A stretch of 64,000 bases of DNA from Mesorhizobium qingshengii (GCF_900103325.1 NZ_FMXM01000008.1:186001-250000); one strand, 5' to 3'. Counted from the stretch's first letter, positions 37,360 through 47,073 are shown. Numbers and translations: made by a program. The notes: generated by a model not told the origin, from the letters alone.

Positions 37360-38088
37360 TCAGTGATGGCCGCCTTCGAGATAGGCGGCGCGCACTTCCG
37401 GATTGGCGAGCAGTTCCTTGCCGGTGCCGCTCATCGTCACGTTGCCGTTGACCATGACATAGGCGCGCGTGGCGAGCTTGAGCGCGCCGAAGGCGTTCTG
37501 CTCGACCAGGAACACAGTCAGACCCTGCGTGCGGTTCAGTTCGCGGATGGCATCGAAGATCTGCTTGACGATCAGTGGCGCCAGACCCAGCGACGGTTCG
37601 TCGAGCAAAAGCAGCTTCGGCCGTGCCATCAGCGCGCGTCCGATCGACAGCATCTGCTGCTCGCCACCGGACAGCGTGCCGCCGCGCTGAGCGATGCGCT
37701 CCTTGAGCCGTGGAAACAGCGTGAACACCTTCTCGACGTCCTCGTCATAGTGCTTGAGGTTGTCGAGGCTGGCACCCATCTGGAGGTTTTCCATCACCGT
37801 CATGCGCGGGAAGATGCGCCGGCCCTCGGGTGACTGGGCGATGCGCATGCGCGCGATCTCGTGCGTCGGCATCTGGGTGATGTCGGTGCCGGCGAAGGTG
37901 ATTGTGCCCGCGCGAGCGCGTGGGGCGCCAAAGATGGTCATCATCAGCGTCGACTTGCCGGCGCCGTTGGCACCGATCAGCGCGACGATCTCGCCTTCGT
38001 TGACGGTGACGTCGACGCCGTTCAGCGCCCGTATGTTGCCGTAAAAGGTCTGGACGCCCTTGATATCGAGCAATGTTGGGCCGGCCAT
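37360..38088 (-). CDS. livF: Branched-chain amino acid ABC transporter ATPase LivF
   Basis: 242 residues, usual LivF length. Walker A GANGAGKST, signature LSGGEQQMLSIGRALM, Walker B LLLLDEPSLGLAP and the H-loop VEQN (instead of His) of LivF proteins are visible. It forms a heterodimer with LivG on the cytoplasmic face. The ATG at 38088 overlaps the livG stop by one base (TAATG), so translation is coupled; longer upstream frame overlaps livG and is not real. Confidence 0.94.
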   Translation of the reverse strand: MAGPTLLDIKGVQTFYGNIRALNGVDVTVNEGEIVALIGANGAGKSTLMMTIFGAPRARAGTITFAGTDITQMPTHEIARMRIAQSPEGRRIFPRMTVMENLQMGASLDNLKHYDEDVEKVFTLFPRLKERIAQRGGTLSGGEQQMLSIGRALMARPKLLLLDEPSLGLAPLIVKQIFDAIRELNRTQGLTVFLVEQNAFGALKLATRAYVMVNGNVTMSGTGKELLANPEVRAAYLEGGHH

Positions 38089-39629
38089 TATTTGCGTCCT
38101 CCGCGCTTGCCCGCGACAGGCTTGGCCGCGGCCTTTCCGGAAGCCGCGCCAGCGGTCTCCCCGGAAGCTGCATTGGCAGTCTTTCCCGAAGCATGGCTGG
38201 TCGCCGCCTTGCCGGCATCGACGCGGCGCGAGAATTCCGTGCCCTTGCCCTGGCTGAGAAGCTTGGCCTGCTTGACCCATTCCTCACGTGCAATGCGCCC
38301 GTCAAAGGCGAGATAGGCTTCAGCGGCCTCGACATCGGCCTTCTTCCAGGCGCCGATCTGGTCGAAGTGGAAAATGCCGTGTTCGTTGAGCTTCTTCTCG
38401 TTGACCGTGCCGATGCCCTTGATGCGGGTCAGATTGTCGGCCTTGCCCGCCCGAGGGGCAGCCAGGCGGTTCGAAATGCCTTCGGCCTGCGCCGCGGGCG
38501 CCTTGGCGGCCGCTTTCTTCGCCGCCGGCTTTGCCGCAGCCGGTTTTGCCGGCGAAGCGGACTTTGCAGCAGCGGGTCTGGTGGCAACGCTCGCCGCGCG
38601 CGCATCGATCTGCGCCGCCTTGGAAGCGCCCTTCGACACCGTGACGCGCTCGCCCTCGCTGTGGCCGATCGTGTCGCTCACCGGTCCGGCGAGATATGAA
38701 GCCGAGGTGCCGGGGCCGTGCGCGGAGTCGGGACCGGTATCCAGCTGTTCGATGACGTCTTCGTCGCCGACCTCGGTCAGCACCGTCTCGACCTCCTCGT
38801 CGTCGACACCGAGATAGGCGGCGATGACGCGCGGATCGGTGCGCACCGATTGCGGACTGCCGTCGGAGATCTTGCGGCCATATTCGAGCACCACGACATG
38901 GTCGGAGATTTGCATGACAACCGACATGTCGTGCTCGATCAGCAAGATCGAGGTGCCGGTGTTGTTCTTGATGTCCATCAGCAGCTCGTTGAGTGCTGCC
39001 GATTCCTTCGGGTTGAGACCGGCGGCCGGCTCGTCGAGGCAGAGAAGTTCTGGCCCGGTGCACATGGCACGCGCAATCTCCAGGCGCCGCTGCGCGCCAT
39101 AGGGCAGGTCGCCGGCCGGATCGTCGGCCCGATCGACGAGATTGGCCTTCTCCAGCCAATGCCTGGCCAGATCGATCGATTCGGCAGATGCCTTGCGGTA
39201 GCTCGGGAAGCCGAACAGGCCGAGCAGCGTATAGCCCGACGCCTTCATCAGCTTGTTATGCTGGGCGACCAGCAGGTTCTCGAGCAGCGTCATGCCCGAG
39301 AACAGGCGGATGTTCTGGAAGGTGCGCGCCACCTTGGCGCGCGCTGGAATCTCATGGTTTGGCAAACGTTCGAGCATGAAGCTCGAACCATCGGCCCGGT
39401 TGAGCGTGATCATGCCTTCCGACGGTTTGTAGAAGCCGGTGATACAGTTGAACACCGTGGTCTTGCCGGCGCCGTTCGGGCCGATCAAGGCGGTGATCTC
39501 GCCGCGTCGGGCCTGGAAGGACAGGTCGCCGATGGCGACCAGGCCACCGAACTTCATCGACAGATGCTCGACCTGCAGGATGGCTTCGTTCATGCCCGGG
39601 TTGGCCTTCTGAATCGGGTTCGTATTCAT
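38088..39629 (-). CDS. livG: LivG ATPase with C-terminal NuoE-type helix-hairpin-helix extension
   Basis: 513 residues, about twice the length of normal LivG. Residues 14-275 are a complete LivG ATPase: Walker [10 protein letters not shown] at 50-58, signature [15 protein letters not shown] at 175-189, Walker [12 protein letters not shown] at 195-205, H233. After an acidic stretch and an Ala/Lys/Pro-rich linker (about 330-395), residues 397-466 ([20 protein letters not shown]... through [18 protein letters not shown]) match the helix-hairpin-helix-like tail found on NuoE and some L21 proteins of rhizobia. A low-complexity Ala/Gly/Lys tail ends the protein. No frameshift or stop separates the parts. 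The ATG at 39629 overlaps the livM stop by one base. Confidence 0.88.
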   Translation of the reverse strand: MNTNPIQKANPGMNEAILQVEHLSMKFGGLVAIGDLSFQARRGEITALIGPNGAGKTTVFNCITGFYKPSEGMITLNRADGSSFMLERLPNHEIPARAKVARTFQNIRLFSGMTLLENLLVAQHNKLMKASGYTLLGLFGFPSYRKASAESIDLARHWLEKANLVDRADDPAGDLPYGAQRRLEIARAMCTGPELLCLDEPAAGLNPKESAALNELLMDIKNNTGTSILLIEHDMSVVMQISDHVVVLEYGRKISDGSPQSVRTDPRVIAAYLGVDDEEVETVLTEVGDEDVIEQLDTGPDSAHGPGTSASYLAGPVSDTIGHSEGERVTVSKGASKAAQIDARAASVATRPAAAKSASPAKPAAAKPAAKKAAAKAPAAQAEGISNRLAAPRAGKADNLTRIKGIGTVNEKKLNEHGIFHFDQIGAWKKADVEAAEAYLAFDGRIAREEWVKQAKLLSQGKGTEFSRRVDAGKAATSHASGKTANAASGETAGAASGKAAAKPVAGKRGGRK

Positions 39630-41023
39630 CAGCCGTGTCCCTCCTTGGTGAAGGAGCCCGAGACGGCCCTTCGCTCCTTGAGGAAGGCTGTCGGCTCGCG
39701 GCTGCCGACGAAGCCACGCGGCTTCCACAGCATGACCACGACCATGGCTATGCCGAACAACAGCATGCGATAAAGCTCCGGGGTGAAATCAGGGCCGAAG
39801 ATCGCCTTGAGGAAGTCCAGCTCGCGCAGGATTTCGGTGCCACCGATCATCACCAGCGCCGCAACGGCGATGCCGCCCAGCGAGCCCATGCCGCCCAGCA
39901 CGACGATGGCAAGGATGATCGCCGATTCCAGGAAGACGAAGGATTCCGGGCTGACGAAACCTTGCCGTGCGGCAAAGAACGAACCGGCAAAGCCGCCAAA
40001 CATGGCGCCGGTGGCAAAGGCGGTCAGCTTGGTGGTGGTGGTGTTGATGCCGAGCGAGCGGCAGGCGATCTCGTCCTCGCGCAGGGCCTCCCAGGCGCGC
40101 CCGACCGGCAGGCGACGCAGCCTGATGGTGACGAACGCGGTGAGGAAGCAGAGCCCCAGGATCAGGTAATAGAGGAAGATCTTGTAGTAGGCGCCCGACT
40201 GGGCGATGCCGAGCACTTTGGCGATGTAGTTCGGGTCCGAGACGTTGAACGACATCAGGCCGAAGAAGGTGACCTTGGGGATGCCGGAAATGCCGGCCGA
40301 GCCGTTGGTCACTTCGCGCCAGTTGATCAGCACCAGGCGGATGATCTCGCCGAAGGCCAGTGTGACGATCGCCAGATAGTCACCGCGCAGGCGCAGCACC
40401 GGAAAGCCGAGCATCACGCCCCAGAACGCCGCCATCATGCCGGCGGCCGGCAGCAGGATCCAGAACGACAGTCCGAAATGCGTGCCGAGCAGCGCATAGG
40501 CGTAGGCGCCGACCGCGTAGAACGCGACGTAGCCGAGGTCGAGCAGGCCGGCGAGGCCGATGACGATGTTCAGGCCCCAGGCCAGCATCACGTAGATCAG
40601 GATCTGGATGCCGAAATTATCGACCCACTTCAACGAGCCTTGAAAGCCGACCAGCAGAACGATCACGATCGGATACACCAGAAGCACGGCGACGCCGATC
40701 TTGTTGAAGTTCCGGCGCAGGAAGCCGGGCGCCGTCACGGCGGCGGCGGGAGCCTGAGCCTTTTCCGCCTTCGCCCGCTCCATCGCCGGCTGCGCGAAGC
40801 CGACATAGAGGAAGCGGCCGACGGCGGTGAGGATGACCACCGCGGCAAGTAGGCCCCAGCGCTGCACCAGGATCAGCTCGTTCGAAATGTTCTGATCGGT
40901 CTTCAGGCCGATGAACAGCACGAACAGGCCAAGCGAAATGGCGCCGGCATAGAACGCCTCGCGAAGGGCGCGTTGAATGGGCGTGGCGACGACGTCGCGC
41001 TCCGGAGTAACGGTAACCGCCAT
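39629..41023 (-). CDS. livM: Branched-chain amino acid ABC transporter permease LivM
   Basis: 464 residues, long for the family because of two extra N-terminal helices and a loop (about 1-110). The permease core has [20 protein letters not shown] and the EAA-like loop [20 protein letters not shown] characteristic of LivM. It pairs with LivH in the inner membrane. It starts 4 bp behind livH and is coupled to livG. Confidence 0.93.
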   Translation of the reverse strand: MAVTVTPERDVVATPIQRALREAFYAGAISLGLFVLFIGLKTDQNISNELILVQRWGLLAAVVILTAVGRFLYVGFAQPAMERAKAEKAQAPAAAVTAPGFLRRNFNKIGVAVLLVYPIVIVLLVGFQGSLKWVDNFGIQILIYVMLAWGLNIVIGLAGLLDLGYVAFYAVGAYAYALLGTHFGLSFWILLPAAGMMAAFWGVMLGFPVLRLRGDYLAIVTLAFGEIIRLVLINWREVTNGSAGISGIPKVTFFGLMSFNVSDPNYIAKVLGIAQSGAYYKIFLYYLILGLCFLTAFVTIRLRRLPVGRAWEALREDEIACRSLGINTTTTKLTAFATGAMFGGFAGSFFAARQGFVSPESFVFLESAIILAIVVLGGMGSLGGIAVAALVMIGGTEILRELDFLKAIFGPDFTPELYRMLLFGIAMVVVMLWKPRGFVGSREPTAFLKERRAVSGSFTKEGHG

Positions 41024-41027
41024 GATC

Positions 41028-41930
41028 TCAGACCTTTTCGACTTCTGGCCGGCCCAGAATGCCGGAAGGCAGGAAGATCAGCACGATCGCCAGGATGGAG
41101 AAGGCGGCGACGTCCTTGTAGTCGATCGAGAAATAGGCCGACCACATGCTCTCGATGAAGCCGATCAGGAGCCCGCCGAGCACGGCGCCCGGCAGCGAAC
41201 CGATGCCGCCGAGAACGGCCGCGGTGAACGCTTTGACACCCGGCGTGAAGCCGTCGGAAAACACCACCACGCCGTAGTACATCAGGAACAGCGTGCCGGC
41301 CACGGCGGCCAGCGCGGCGCCCATGATGAAGGTGATCGAGATGGTGCGGTCGACGTCGATGCCGAGCAACGCCGCCATCTTGCGGTCCTGTTCACAGGCG
41401 CGCTGCGCTCGACCGAGCGCGGTCTTGTTGACCAGGTACCAGAAGATCGCCAGCAGGATCGCGGTGACCACGACGATGATGATCTGCTTCAGCGACACGC
41501 TGACGCCAGCGATGTCGTAGACCTTGGACACCATCGGCGGGACCGGCTTGTTGCGCGGGCCCTGCGTCACCTGGACGAAGTTGGACAGCGCGATCGACAT
41601 GCCGATGGCGGTGATCAGCGGCGCCAGCCGGAACGACCCGCGCAGCGGCCGGTACGCCACCTTCTCGATCGTCCAGTTGTAGAGGCTGGTGAGCAGCATC
41701 GCGACGACCATCATGATCAGCAGCGCGACGACGATCGGCACCGAATAGAACAACGCGCCGAGGACGAGGAAAACGATGAGGGCGGTGAAGGCGCCGACCA
41801 TGAAGATATCGCCATGGGCGAAATTGATCATGCCGATGATGCCGTAGACCATCGTGTAGCCGATTGCGATCAGCCCATAGATCGATCCCAGCGTCAGCCC
41901 ATTGATAAGCTGCTGGACAAAGTACTGCAT
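41028..41930 (-). CDS. livH: Branched-chain amino acid ABC transporter permease LivH
   Basis: 300 residues with about eight helices. It begins [20 protein letters not shown], the standard LivH N-terminus, and contains the EAA-like loop [19 protein letters not shown]. First gene of the operon livH-livM-livG-livF-DUF-binding protein. The ATG at 41930 is chosen because the longer frame upstream adds basic residues not found in the family; GGGGAG lies 12 bases upstream. Confidence 0.93.
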   Translation of the reverse strand: MQYFVQQLINGLTLGSIYGLIAIGYTMVYGIIGMINFAHGDIFMVGAFTALIVFLVLGALFYSVPIVVALLIMMVVAMLLTSLYNWTIEKVAYRPLRGSFRLAPLITAIGMSIALSNFVQVTQGPRNKPVPPMVSKVYDIAGVSVSLKQIIIVVVTAILLAIFWYLVNKTALGRAQRACEQDRKMAALLGIDVDRTISITFIMGAALAAVAGTLFLMYYGVVVFSDGFTPGVKAFTAAVLGGIGSLPGAVLGGLLIGFIESMWSAYFSIDYKDVAAFSILAIVLIFLPSGILGRPEVEKV

Positions 41931-42266
41931 GTGTACATGGCTCCCCTGGAATGTCGCCCATGCAGACGCATTCCTTTTCGTATTTCCCCTAGTCGTAAAG
42001 TTTCGAGCCCGGATTGCAACGTGATTTTTCAACCGTCATGCGTGTTTTGGCGGCACGCCATCCGATTGCCCTTTTTTCCCATCCGGCTCCTGGACTATCG
42101 CGGACCCTAGCATTGGCATAACGCAATGTCTTTGACGATTCGACCGCATCATGCGCTCCGTTTCGAAGAAATCGCCGTCAAAATTAGGTGATGAGAGGAA
42201 TCGTTGCGTTCCTGACACGATCCGTTTTTTCGCTGCACTGCTTTCCGCAGGGTCAGGATTCCCTTT

Positions 42267-42357
42267 ACTTGACCACAAAACCGTGCGCGAACGGATCGCG
42301 GTCGTCGATGAAGATGGTGTTCAATCCGGTCATCCGCGCCCAGCCGCCGATCGAGGG
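42267..42357. repeat. 91-bp direct repeat, left copy
   Basis: Same orientation as 43802-43892, 90 of 91 bases identical. The two copies flank the ectC and lysR genes, a block of about 1.45 kb. Confidence 0.9.
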
Positions 42358-42375
42358 GACGATGACTCCTCCGGC
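42267..42375 (-). pseudogene. 3'-terminal fragment of a 4-hydroxyproline epimerase gene
   Basis: Bases 42267-42357 are identical to 43802-43892 except one change (90 of 91). In the minus direction the frame right behind the ectC stop codon reads AGGVIVPSIGGWARM and on to the C-terminal DRDPFAHGFVVK of the epimerase, ending in TAA rather than TGA. The 5' nine-tenths of the gene are missing, so it is non-functional. Confidence 0.85.
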
Positions 42376-42762
42376 TCAGTAGGCAGACCCGCCATTCTCG
42401 CTCAGGACATGCCGCTCGGTGCCATTAAGGGGAGGGTTGAATACGCTGACTAGGATCATATCGCCGGCAGCGTCGGCACGCAGATAGTGATCGTCATGTT
42501 CATTGAGCACATAGATCGTGCCCGGTTCGATACGATGCACTTCACCGGACATGTCTTCGACTTCACCGGAGCCGGCGACGCAGTAGCAGGCCTCCAAATG
42601 CCGCCGATAGTGGAGACGTGATTCGCTGCCTGCCCGCACGACGGTATGACAGACAGTAAACCCCATGCCGTCCTTTTGTGTCAGCAGGCGATGGCTGGTG
42701 CCATTGCCCCAATCAACGAAGAAGTCAGATTTTTCTACATCAACCAATTGTCTTGTAAACAT
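42376..42762 (-). CDS. ectC: Ectoine synthase (EctC)-like cupin, solitary
   Basis: 128 residues, the standard EctC length. The signature runs through [57 protein letters not shown] and [15 protein letters not shown]. EctC closes N-gamma-acetyl-diaminobutyrate to ectoine. No ectA, ectB or ectD gene is near, so it is a solitary copy that would need the precursor from elsewhere or act on another substrate. The ATG at 42762 is preferred over one seven codons earlier. It lies between direct repeats and diverges from a LysR gene. Confidence 0.9.
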   Translation of the reverse strand: MFTRQLVDVEKSDFFVDWGNGTSHRLLTQKDGMGFTVCHTVVRAGSESRLHYRRHLEACYCVAGSGEVEDMSGEVHRIEPGTIYVLNEHDDHYLRADAAGDMILVSVFNPPLNGTERHVLSENGGSAY

Positions 42763-42889
42763 GATCTCTCCCGCTGCGGCCATGGATCTGGAGTGCTGAA
42801 TGCCCCCAGGATCGGGCTGCAGGAGTGCCGCAACGCATGCAGGCTTTCAAATGATTGCTTCTCACCTGATATGTTAGTAAATTTTACAC

Positions 42890-43789
42890 ATGGAATATGT
42901 CCCGCTCAACGCCGTCCGTGCTTTCGAGGCCGCTGCGCGCCATTTGAGTTTCTCCGCTGCCGGCGAGGAACTTCATGTCACGCACCCGGCGATCAGCCAC
43001 CAGATAAGGCGGCTGGAGGAGTGGCTGGGCGTGTCCCTCTTCCACCGGGATGCGCGCAAGGTACGACTGACGGATGCCGGGATGATCCTTCAGGCAACGG
43101 CGAGCGGGGCACTTGCCGAACTCGGCGCCACGTGCCGGCGCATTCGGCGTAATGCAGCTGTGGCGACCGTGTCCGTGGGGTGCATACCTTCCATTGCCAG
43201 CCGCTGGCTCGTGCCCCGCCTGCCGGACTTCAGTGCCAGCCATCCCGATATCGGCATGCGGGTCGCTTACGCCCGGGCAGAGGAGAGGCTCGGCGATGGT
43301 GAGAGCGATGTGCTGATCACGCTTGGAGCCGATCCGACGCCCGGCGTTACCAGTCTCAAGCTCTTTTCTCGCCTGAACCGGCCGGTGTGCAGCCCCCAGT
43401 ACTTCGCCGGCAACGACTATCTGCGAACACCTGCCGGGATCGCTGGCGCGGACCTGCTGCATGACGAGAACCGCGAAGGCTGGCGGGAGTGGTTCTCCGA
43501 GGCCGGACTACCCAATTTCGATGTAGGCAACGGACCCGTCTTCGCCGACTTCAACATTCTTGCAACGGCGGTCATCGCCGGTCACGGTGTGGCGCTTTGT
43601 CCAGTCGACGTTTTTCGTGACGAGTTGAAGCGCGGCGACCTGATCGTCTTGTCGCAGGTCGCAACCAACCGCGACAAGGGCTACTTCCTGACGATGTCGG
43701 TGGACGCCTCGCCCGCCGCGCTTACCTTCGCCGAATGGTTCCGCCAGGCGGTCTCGGTCGATGCCGGGACAGACGATCAGCAGGTCTGA
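42890..43789 (+). CDS. LysR family (GcvA-like) transcriptional regulator
   Basis: 299 residues. The helix-turn-helix reads FEAAARHLSFSAAGEELHVT then HPAISHQIRRLEEWLGVSLF, typical of the GcvA branch. The effector domain follows with VSVGCIPSIASRWLVPRLPD. It diverges from ectC and is convergent to the epimerase gene. A palindrome GTAAA-T-TTTAC lies directly before its ATG (42877-42887), a possible binding site. It is within the repeat-flanked block. Confidence 0.87.
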   Translation: MEYVPLNAVRAFEAAARHLSFSAAGEELHVTHPAISHQIRRLEEWLGVSLFHRDARKVRLTDAGMILQATASGALAELGATCRRIRRNAAVATVSVGCIPSIASRWLVPRLPDFSASHPDIGMRVAYARAEERLGDGESDVLITLGADPTPGVTSLKLFSRLNRPVCSPQYFAGNDYLRTPAGIAGADLLHDENREGWREWFSEAGLPNFDVGNGPVFADFNILATAVIAGHGVALCPVDVFRDELKRGDLIVLSQVATNRDKGYFLTMSVDASPAALTFAEWFRQAVSVDAGTDDQQV

Positions 43790-43799
43790 ACGTGCGGTA

Positions 43800-44801
43800 T
43801 CACTTGACCACAAAACCATGCGCGAACGGATCGCGGTCGTCGATGAAGATGGTGTTCAATCCGGTCATCCGCGCCCAGCCGCCGATCGAGGGAATGATGG
43901 CCGGTTTGCCGGCAACGGTGGCGTCCTTTTCGACCTTGCCCTTGAACAGCGAACCGATGATCGATTCATGGACGAAACTGTCGCCGGCCTTCAGTTTGCC
44001 CTTGGCGTGAAGCTGCGCCATGCGCGCCGAGGTGCCGGTGCCGCAAGGTGAGCGGTCGATCGCCTTGTCGCCGTAGAAGACGGCATTGCGAGCGTCGGTT
44101 CCCCCCACCGTGGGCTTCCCGGTCCACAGCATGTGCGACAGCCGGTTGATATCAGGGTTTTCCGGATGCACGAAGGAGTACTTTTCGTTGAGCCGTTGCC
44201 GCACCACCGGGCTCCAGGCGATGAAGTCGCCGGCCGAATAATCGGCCATGTCGCGGTAGTTCTTCTGCGGCTCGACAATGGCGTAGAAATTGCCGCCATA
44301 GGCGACGTCGACCGTGATTTCGCCGAGTTGCGGGCATTCGACCGTCAACCCTTCGGCATAGAGGAAGGACGGCACGTTGGTGATGCGCACCTCCTCGACA
44401 TAGTCGCCGACCTGCTTGTATTCGGCGATCACCAGACCGGCCGGCGTGTCGAGCCTGAGCACGCCCGGCGTCTTCGGCTTGATCAGACCGTGCTCGATGG
44501 CCATCGTCACCGTGCCGATGGTGCCGTGGCCGCACATCGGCAGGCAGCCCGAGGTTTCGATGAACAGGATGGCGATGTCGCAGTCGTCGCGCGTCGGCGG
44601 ATAGAGGATCGAGCCGGACATCACGTCATGGCCACGCGGCTCGAACATCAGCCCGGTGCGGATCCAGTCATATTCGGCCAGAAAATGCGCCCGCCGCTCC
44701 ATCATCGTCGACCCCTGCAGCAGCGGGCCGCCGCCGGCGACCAGCCGCACCGGATTGCCGCAGGTGTGGCCGTCTATGCAGAAGAAAGATTTCTTGGCCA
44801 T
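43800..44801 (-). CDS. 4-hydroxyproline 2-epimerase (proline racemase family)
   Basis: 333 residues, typical for the family. Two catalytic cysteines are present, C90 in PMCGHGTIG and C253 in DRSPCGTGTSA. Two cysteines indicate an epimerase; a Thr in the second place would indicate the trans-3-hydroxyproline dehydratase. It converts trans-4-hydroxy-L-proline to cis-4-hydroxy-D-proline. It begins KKSFFCIDGHTCGNPVRLV. The ATG at 44801 is 17 bp behind the FAD oxidase gene. It is the last gene of the operon; its 3' end is the source of the 91-bp repeat. Confidence 0.9.
   Translation of the reverse strand: MAKKSFFCIDGHTCGNPVRLVAGGGPLLQGSTMMERRAHFLAEYDWIRTGLMFEPRGHDVMSGSILYPPTRDDCDIAILFIETSGCLPMCGHGTIGTVTMAIEHGLIKPKTPGVLRLDTPAGLVIAEYKQVGDYVEEVRITNVPSFLYAEGLTVECPQLGEITVDVAYGGNFYAIVEPQKNYRDMADYSAGDFIAWSPVVRQRLNEKYSFVHPENPDINRLSHMLWTGKPTVGGTDARNAVFYGDKAIDRSPCGTGTSARMAQLHAKGKLKAGDSFVHESIIGSLFKGKVEKDATVAGKPAIIPSIGGWARMTGLNTIFIDDRDPFAHGFVVK
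43802..43892. repeat. 91-bp direct repeat, right copy (within the epimerase gene)
   Basis: Covers the last 30 codons of the intact epimerase gene. One mismatch against 42267-42357. The homology stops at the final codon on one side, where the stop codons differ (TGA here, TAA in the left copy). Confidence 0.9.
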
Positions 44802-44818
44802 GACGCTCCTCGAAAAAA

Positions 44819-46075
44819 TCAAAACCGTAGTGGACTGAAGGGGGCCAGATCGATCGGTGGAGTCTGCCCCAGGACGAGTCCGCGGATCAACCGCCCGGTT
44901 GCCGCCGCCTGGGTCAGGCCGAGATGGCCGTGGCCGAAGGCATAGACCACCGACCGGCCTCCTGGCGCACGGCCTATGACGGGCACCGAATCCGGCAGCG
45001 AGGGACGGAACCCCATCCATTCGCGCCCGCCGACCGGATCGAGCCCCGGCAGGAATTTCTGCGCCTTCTGCAGCAGCGCTTTCGAGCGGTCGTAATTGGG
45101 CGGCCGTTCGATGCCGCCCAGTTCGACGGCGCCGCCGACACGCAGGCCCGTTTCGAGCGGTGTGATGACGAAGCCATGTCCGGAGAAGATCAGCTGCCGC
45201 TTCACGTCGAAGGCGCCCTTCGGCAGCGTCGTGTTGTAGCCGCGTTCGGTTTCGAGCGGAATGCGATCACCGAGCTGCCTCGCCAGCAGATGCGACCATG
45301 CGCCGGCGGCGACGACGAGGTGCCTGGCTCGCCGGGTCGTGCCATCCGCCAGCGTCAGCGCAGCTTCGTCCTGGTTCGCCGCGACGCGATCGATGCGGGC
45401 CATTTCAAAGCGTGCGCCCTTGGCCTGTGCATAGGCCCACACCGCCTTGCCCAGCAGTTTCGGATCGGCGACCGTCTTCCATCCCGGCACGAAGGTGCCC
45501 TTGACGAAGCGCGGCGAAAGTCCCGGTTGCAAGGTCGCAATGTCTTCGCCCTCGACATGGCGAAAGCCGATGTCGAAACGCGCGCGTGCCGCCCAGCCCG
45601 GCAGCGAGGCGCGGAACTCGGCTTCGCTTTCGTAGAGTTCGAGCGAGCCGTCCTCGCGCAGCATCGGCCGCGTGCCGGAGCGATCGAGCAGGCCCATCCA
45701 TTCCGCCTCGGCGAGCTTCATCATGCCAGCCTGAGCGGCGAGGCCCGCCTCGTATTTTTCCGGCGCACCGGCGCGCCAGAAGCGGATCAGCCAGGGCAGA
45801 AGCCTGGGTAGATAGGCTGGCGGGACGCTGAGTGGTCCGAGCGGATCGGCCAGCCATTTCGGCAGCTGCCGGATCATGCCCTTGTGCGCCAGCGGCAGCA
45901 CGTCGGAGAAGGCAAAGGCAGCGGCATTGCCGGAGCTCGTCTCCTCGCAGATGCCCGTCCGATCGAAGATGGTGACCTTGCGCCCCGCCTCGGCGAGGAA
46001 GGCCGCGGCGCAGATGCCGATGATGCCGCCACCGATGATGGCAACGTCGAGTTGGGTGCCGCTTTCGCTGCTCAC
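44819..46075 (-). CDS. FAD-dependent D-amino acid oxidase/dehydrogenase (probable D-hydroxyproline oxidase)
   Basis: 418 residues of the DadA/DAO fold. The FAD-binding LDVAIIGGGIIGICAAAFLA (9-28) and the C-terminal FGHGHLGLTQAAATG are clear. Its place between a hydroxyproline epimerase and a DapA-like deaminase suggests oxidation of cis-4-hydroxy-D-proline to pyrroline-4-hydroxy-2-carboxylate. The start is GTG at 46075. A second, different DadA-like gene lies at 55319-56575. Confidence 0.8.
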   Translation of the reverse strand: MSSESGTQLDVAIIGGGIIGICAAAFLAEAGRKVTIFDRTGICEETSSGNAAAFAFSDVLPLAHKGMIRQLPKWLADPLGPLSVPPAYLPRLLPWLIRFWRAGAPEKYEAGLAAQAGMMKLAEAEWMGLLDRSGTRPMLREDGSLELYESEAEFRASLPGWAARARFDIGFRHVEGEDIATLQPGLSPRFVKGTFVPGWKTVADPKLLGKAVWAYAQAKGARFEMARIDRVAANQDEAALTLADGTTRRARHLVVAAGAWSHLLARQLGDRIPLETERGYNTTLPKGAFDVKRQLIFSGHGFVITPLETGLRVGGAVELGGIERPPNYDRSKALLQKAQKFLPGLDPVGGREWMGFRPSLPDSVPVIGRAPGGRSVVYAFGHGHLGLTQAAATGRLIRGLVLGQTPPIDLAPFSPLRF

Positions 46076-46143
46076 GTGCGGCCACCCATCTTGTGGTGAG
46101 GGAGCATATGAATGAACCCTATGCGAACGCCAGGACTACAGCC

Positions 46144-47043
46144 TCAAAACTTCGGCAGCGTCGGCCGCACCGCGAGCGCGTCCTTGATGATCTTTTCGAC
46201 CGCCTTGCGGCGCTCGCCCGACAGCGGCTGGCGCGGCATGCGCACGCGATCGTTGGTTTGAATGGCGAACACTTCGGCAAGCTTGATGTTCTGCACCAGA
46301 TAGGTCGAGACGTCGAGATCGAGCAGCGGCCGGAACCAGCGGTAGATGGCGAGCGCCTCCTCGCGACGGCCCTGCTGCATAAGCTGGTAGATGGCGACGG
46401 TTTCGCGCGGGAAGGCGGTGACCAGCCCGGCCACCCAGCCGATGGCGCCGACCGACAAAGCCTCGAAGGCGAGATTGTCGACGCCGGTGAACAGATCGTA
46501 GCGGCTGCCGAGGCGATTGATGATCTCGGTCGAGCGGCGGATGTCGTCGGAGGATTCCTTGATGGCGACGAAGCGCTTGTCCGATGCCAGTTCCTCCATC
46601 TGGTCGACGGTGACGTCGACGCGGTAGGCGAGCCGGTTGGAATAGATCATGACGGGCAGGTCGCCGGCCTCGGCGACGGCGCGCAGGGCCGCGACCGTCT
46701 CTTCCGCATTGGTGTGGTAGATCGGGCTCGGCACCACCATCAGGCCATTGGCGCCCTCTTTGGCGGCGCGCCGAGCGATGCTGGCGGCCTCACGCGTGCC
46801 GGCCTCGTTGACCGTCAGCAGCACCGGCTTCTTGCCGGCGACCTTCTGCGCGGTCTTCAGAACCTCGATCTTCTCGTCATGGGAAAGCATCGGCCCCTCG
46901 CCAAGCGATCCGCAGACGATGATGCCGTCGCAGCCGGCCTCCATCTGCAGGCCAAAGCAGCGCTCCATCTCGGCATGGTCGAGGCGGTCGTCCGCGGTGA
47001 ATTTCGTCGTAACGGCGGGGAAAACTCCGGTCCACATGGTCAT
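46144..47043 (-). CDS. DapA-superfamily lyase, probable pyrroline-4-hydroxy-2-carboxylate deaminase
   Basis: 299 residues, a TIM barrel of the dihydrodipicolinate synthase superfamily. The Schiff-base lysine is K162 in RFVAIKESSDD; Y134 in VMIYSNRL and the substrate loop CGSLGEG (44-50) are in place. Its position as first gene of the operon with the epimerase and FAD oxidase fits the deaminase that yields alpha-ketoglutarate semialdehyde. A semialdehyde dehydrogenase is not in the operon. It diverges from a GntR gene; an operator lies 11 bp upstream of its start. Confidence 0.78.
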   Translation of the reverse strand: MTMWTGVFPAVTTKFTADDRLDHAEMERCFGLQMEAGCDGIIVCGSLGEGPMLSHDEKIEVLKTAQKVAGKKPVLLTVNEAGTREAASIARRAAKEGANGLMVVPSPIYHTNAEETVAALRAVAEAGDLPVMIYSNRLAYRVDVTVDQMEELASDKRFVAIKESSDDIRRSTEIINRLGSRYDLFTGVDNLAFEALSVGAIGWVAGLVTAFPRETVAIYQLMQQGRREEALAIYRWFRPLLDLDVSTYLVQNIKLAEVFAIQTNDRVRMPRQPLSGERRKAVEKIIKDALAVRPTLPKF

Positions 47044-47052
47044 TGCTCCATC

Positions 47053-47073
47053 TGATATATCAGCCGTATATCT
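47053..47073. promoter_or_regulatory. GntR operator 1, near the hydroxyproline operon start
   Basis: TGATATAT-N5-GTATATCT, 6 of 8 right-half bases as in the perfect operator 2. It is 10 bp upstream of the first gene of the operon. Confidence 0.6.

Larger units (their letters stand above)
41931..42375. other. Intergenic region upstream of livH with a gene fragment
   Basis: 445 bp between livH and ectC, both on the minus strand. It should contain the liv promoter; no confident -35/-10 pair was picked. Its right part (42267-42357) is a 91-bp fragment of the 3' end of the epimerase gene at 43800-44801. Confidence 0.6.
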
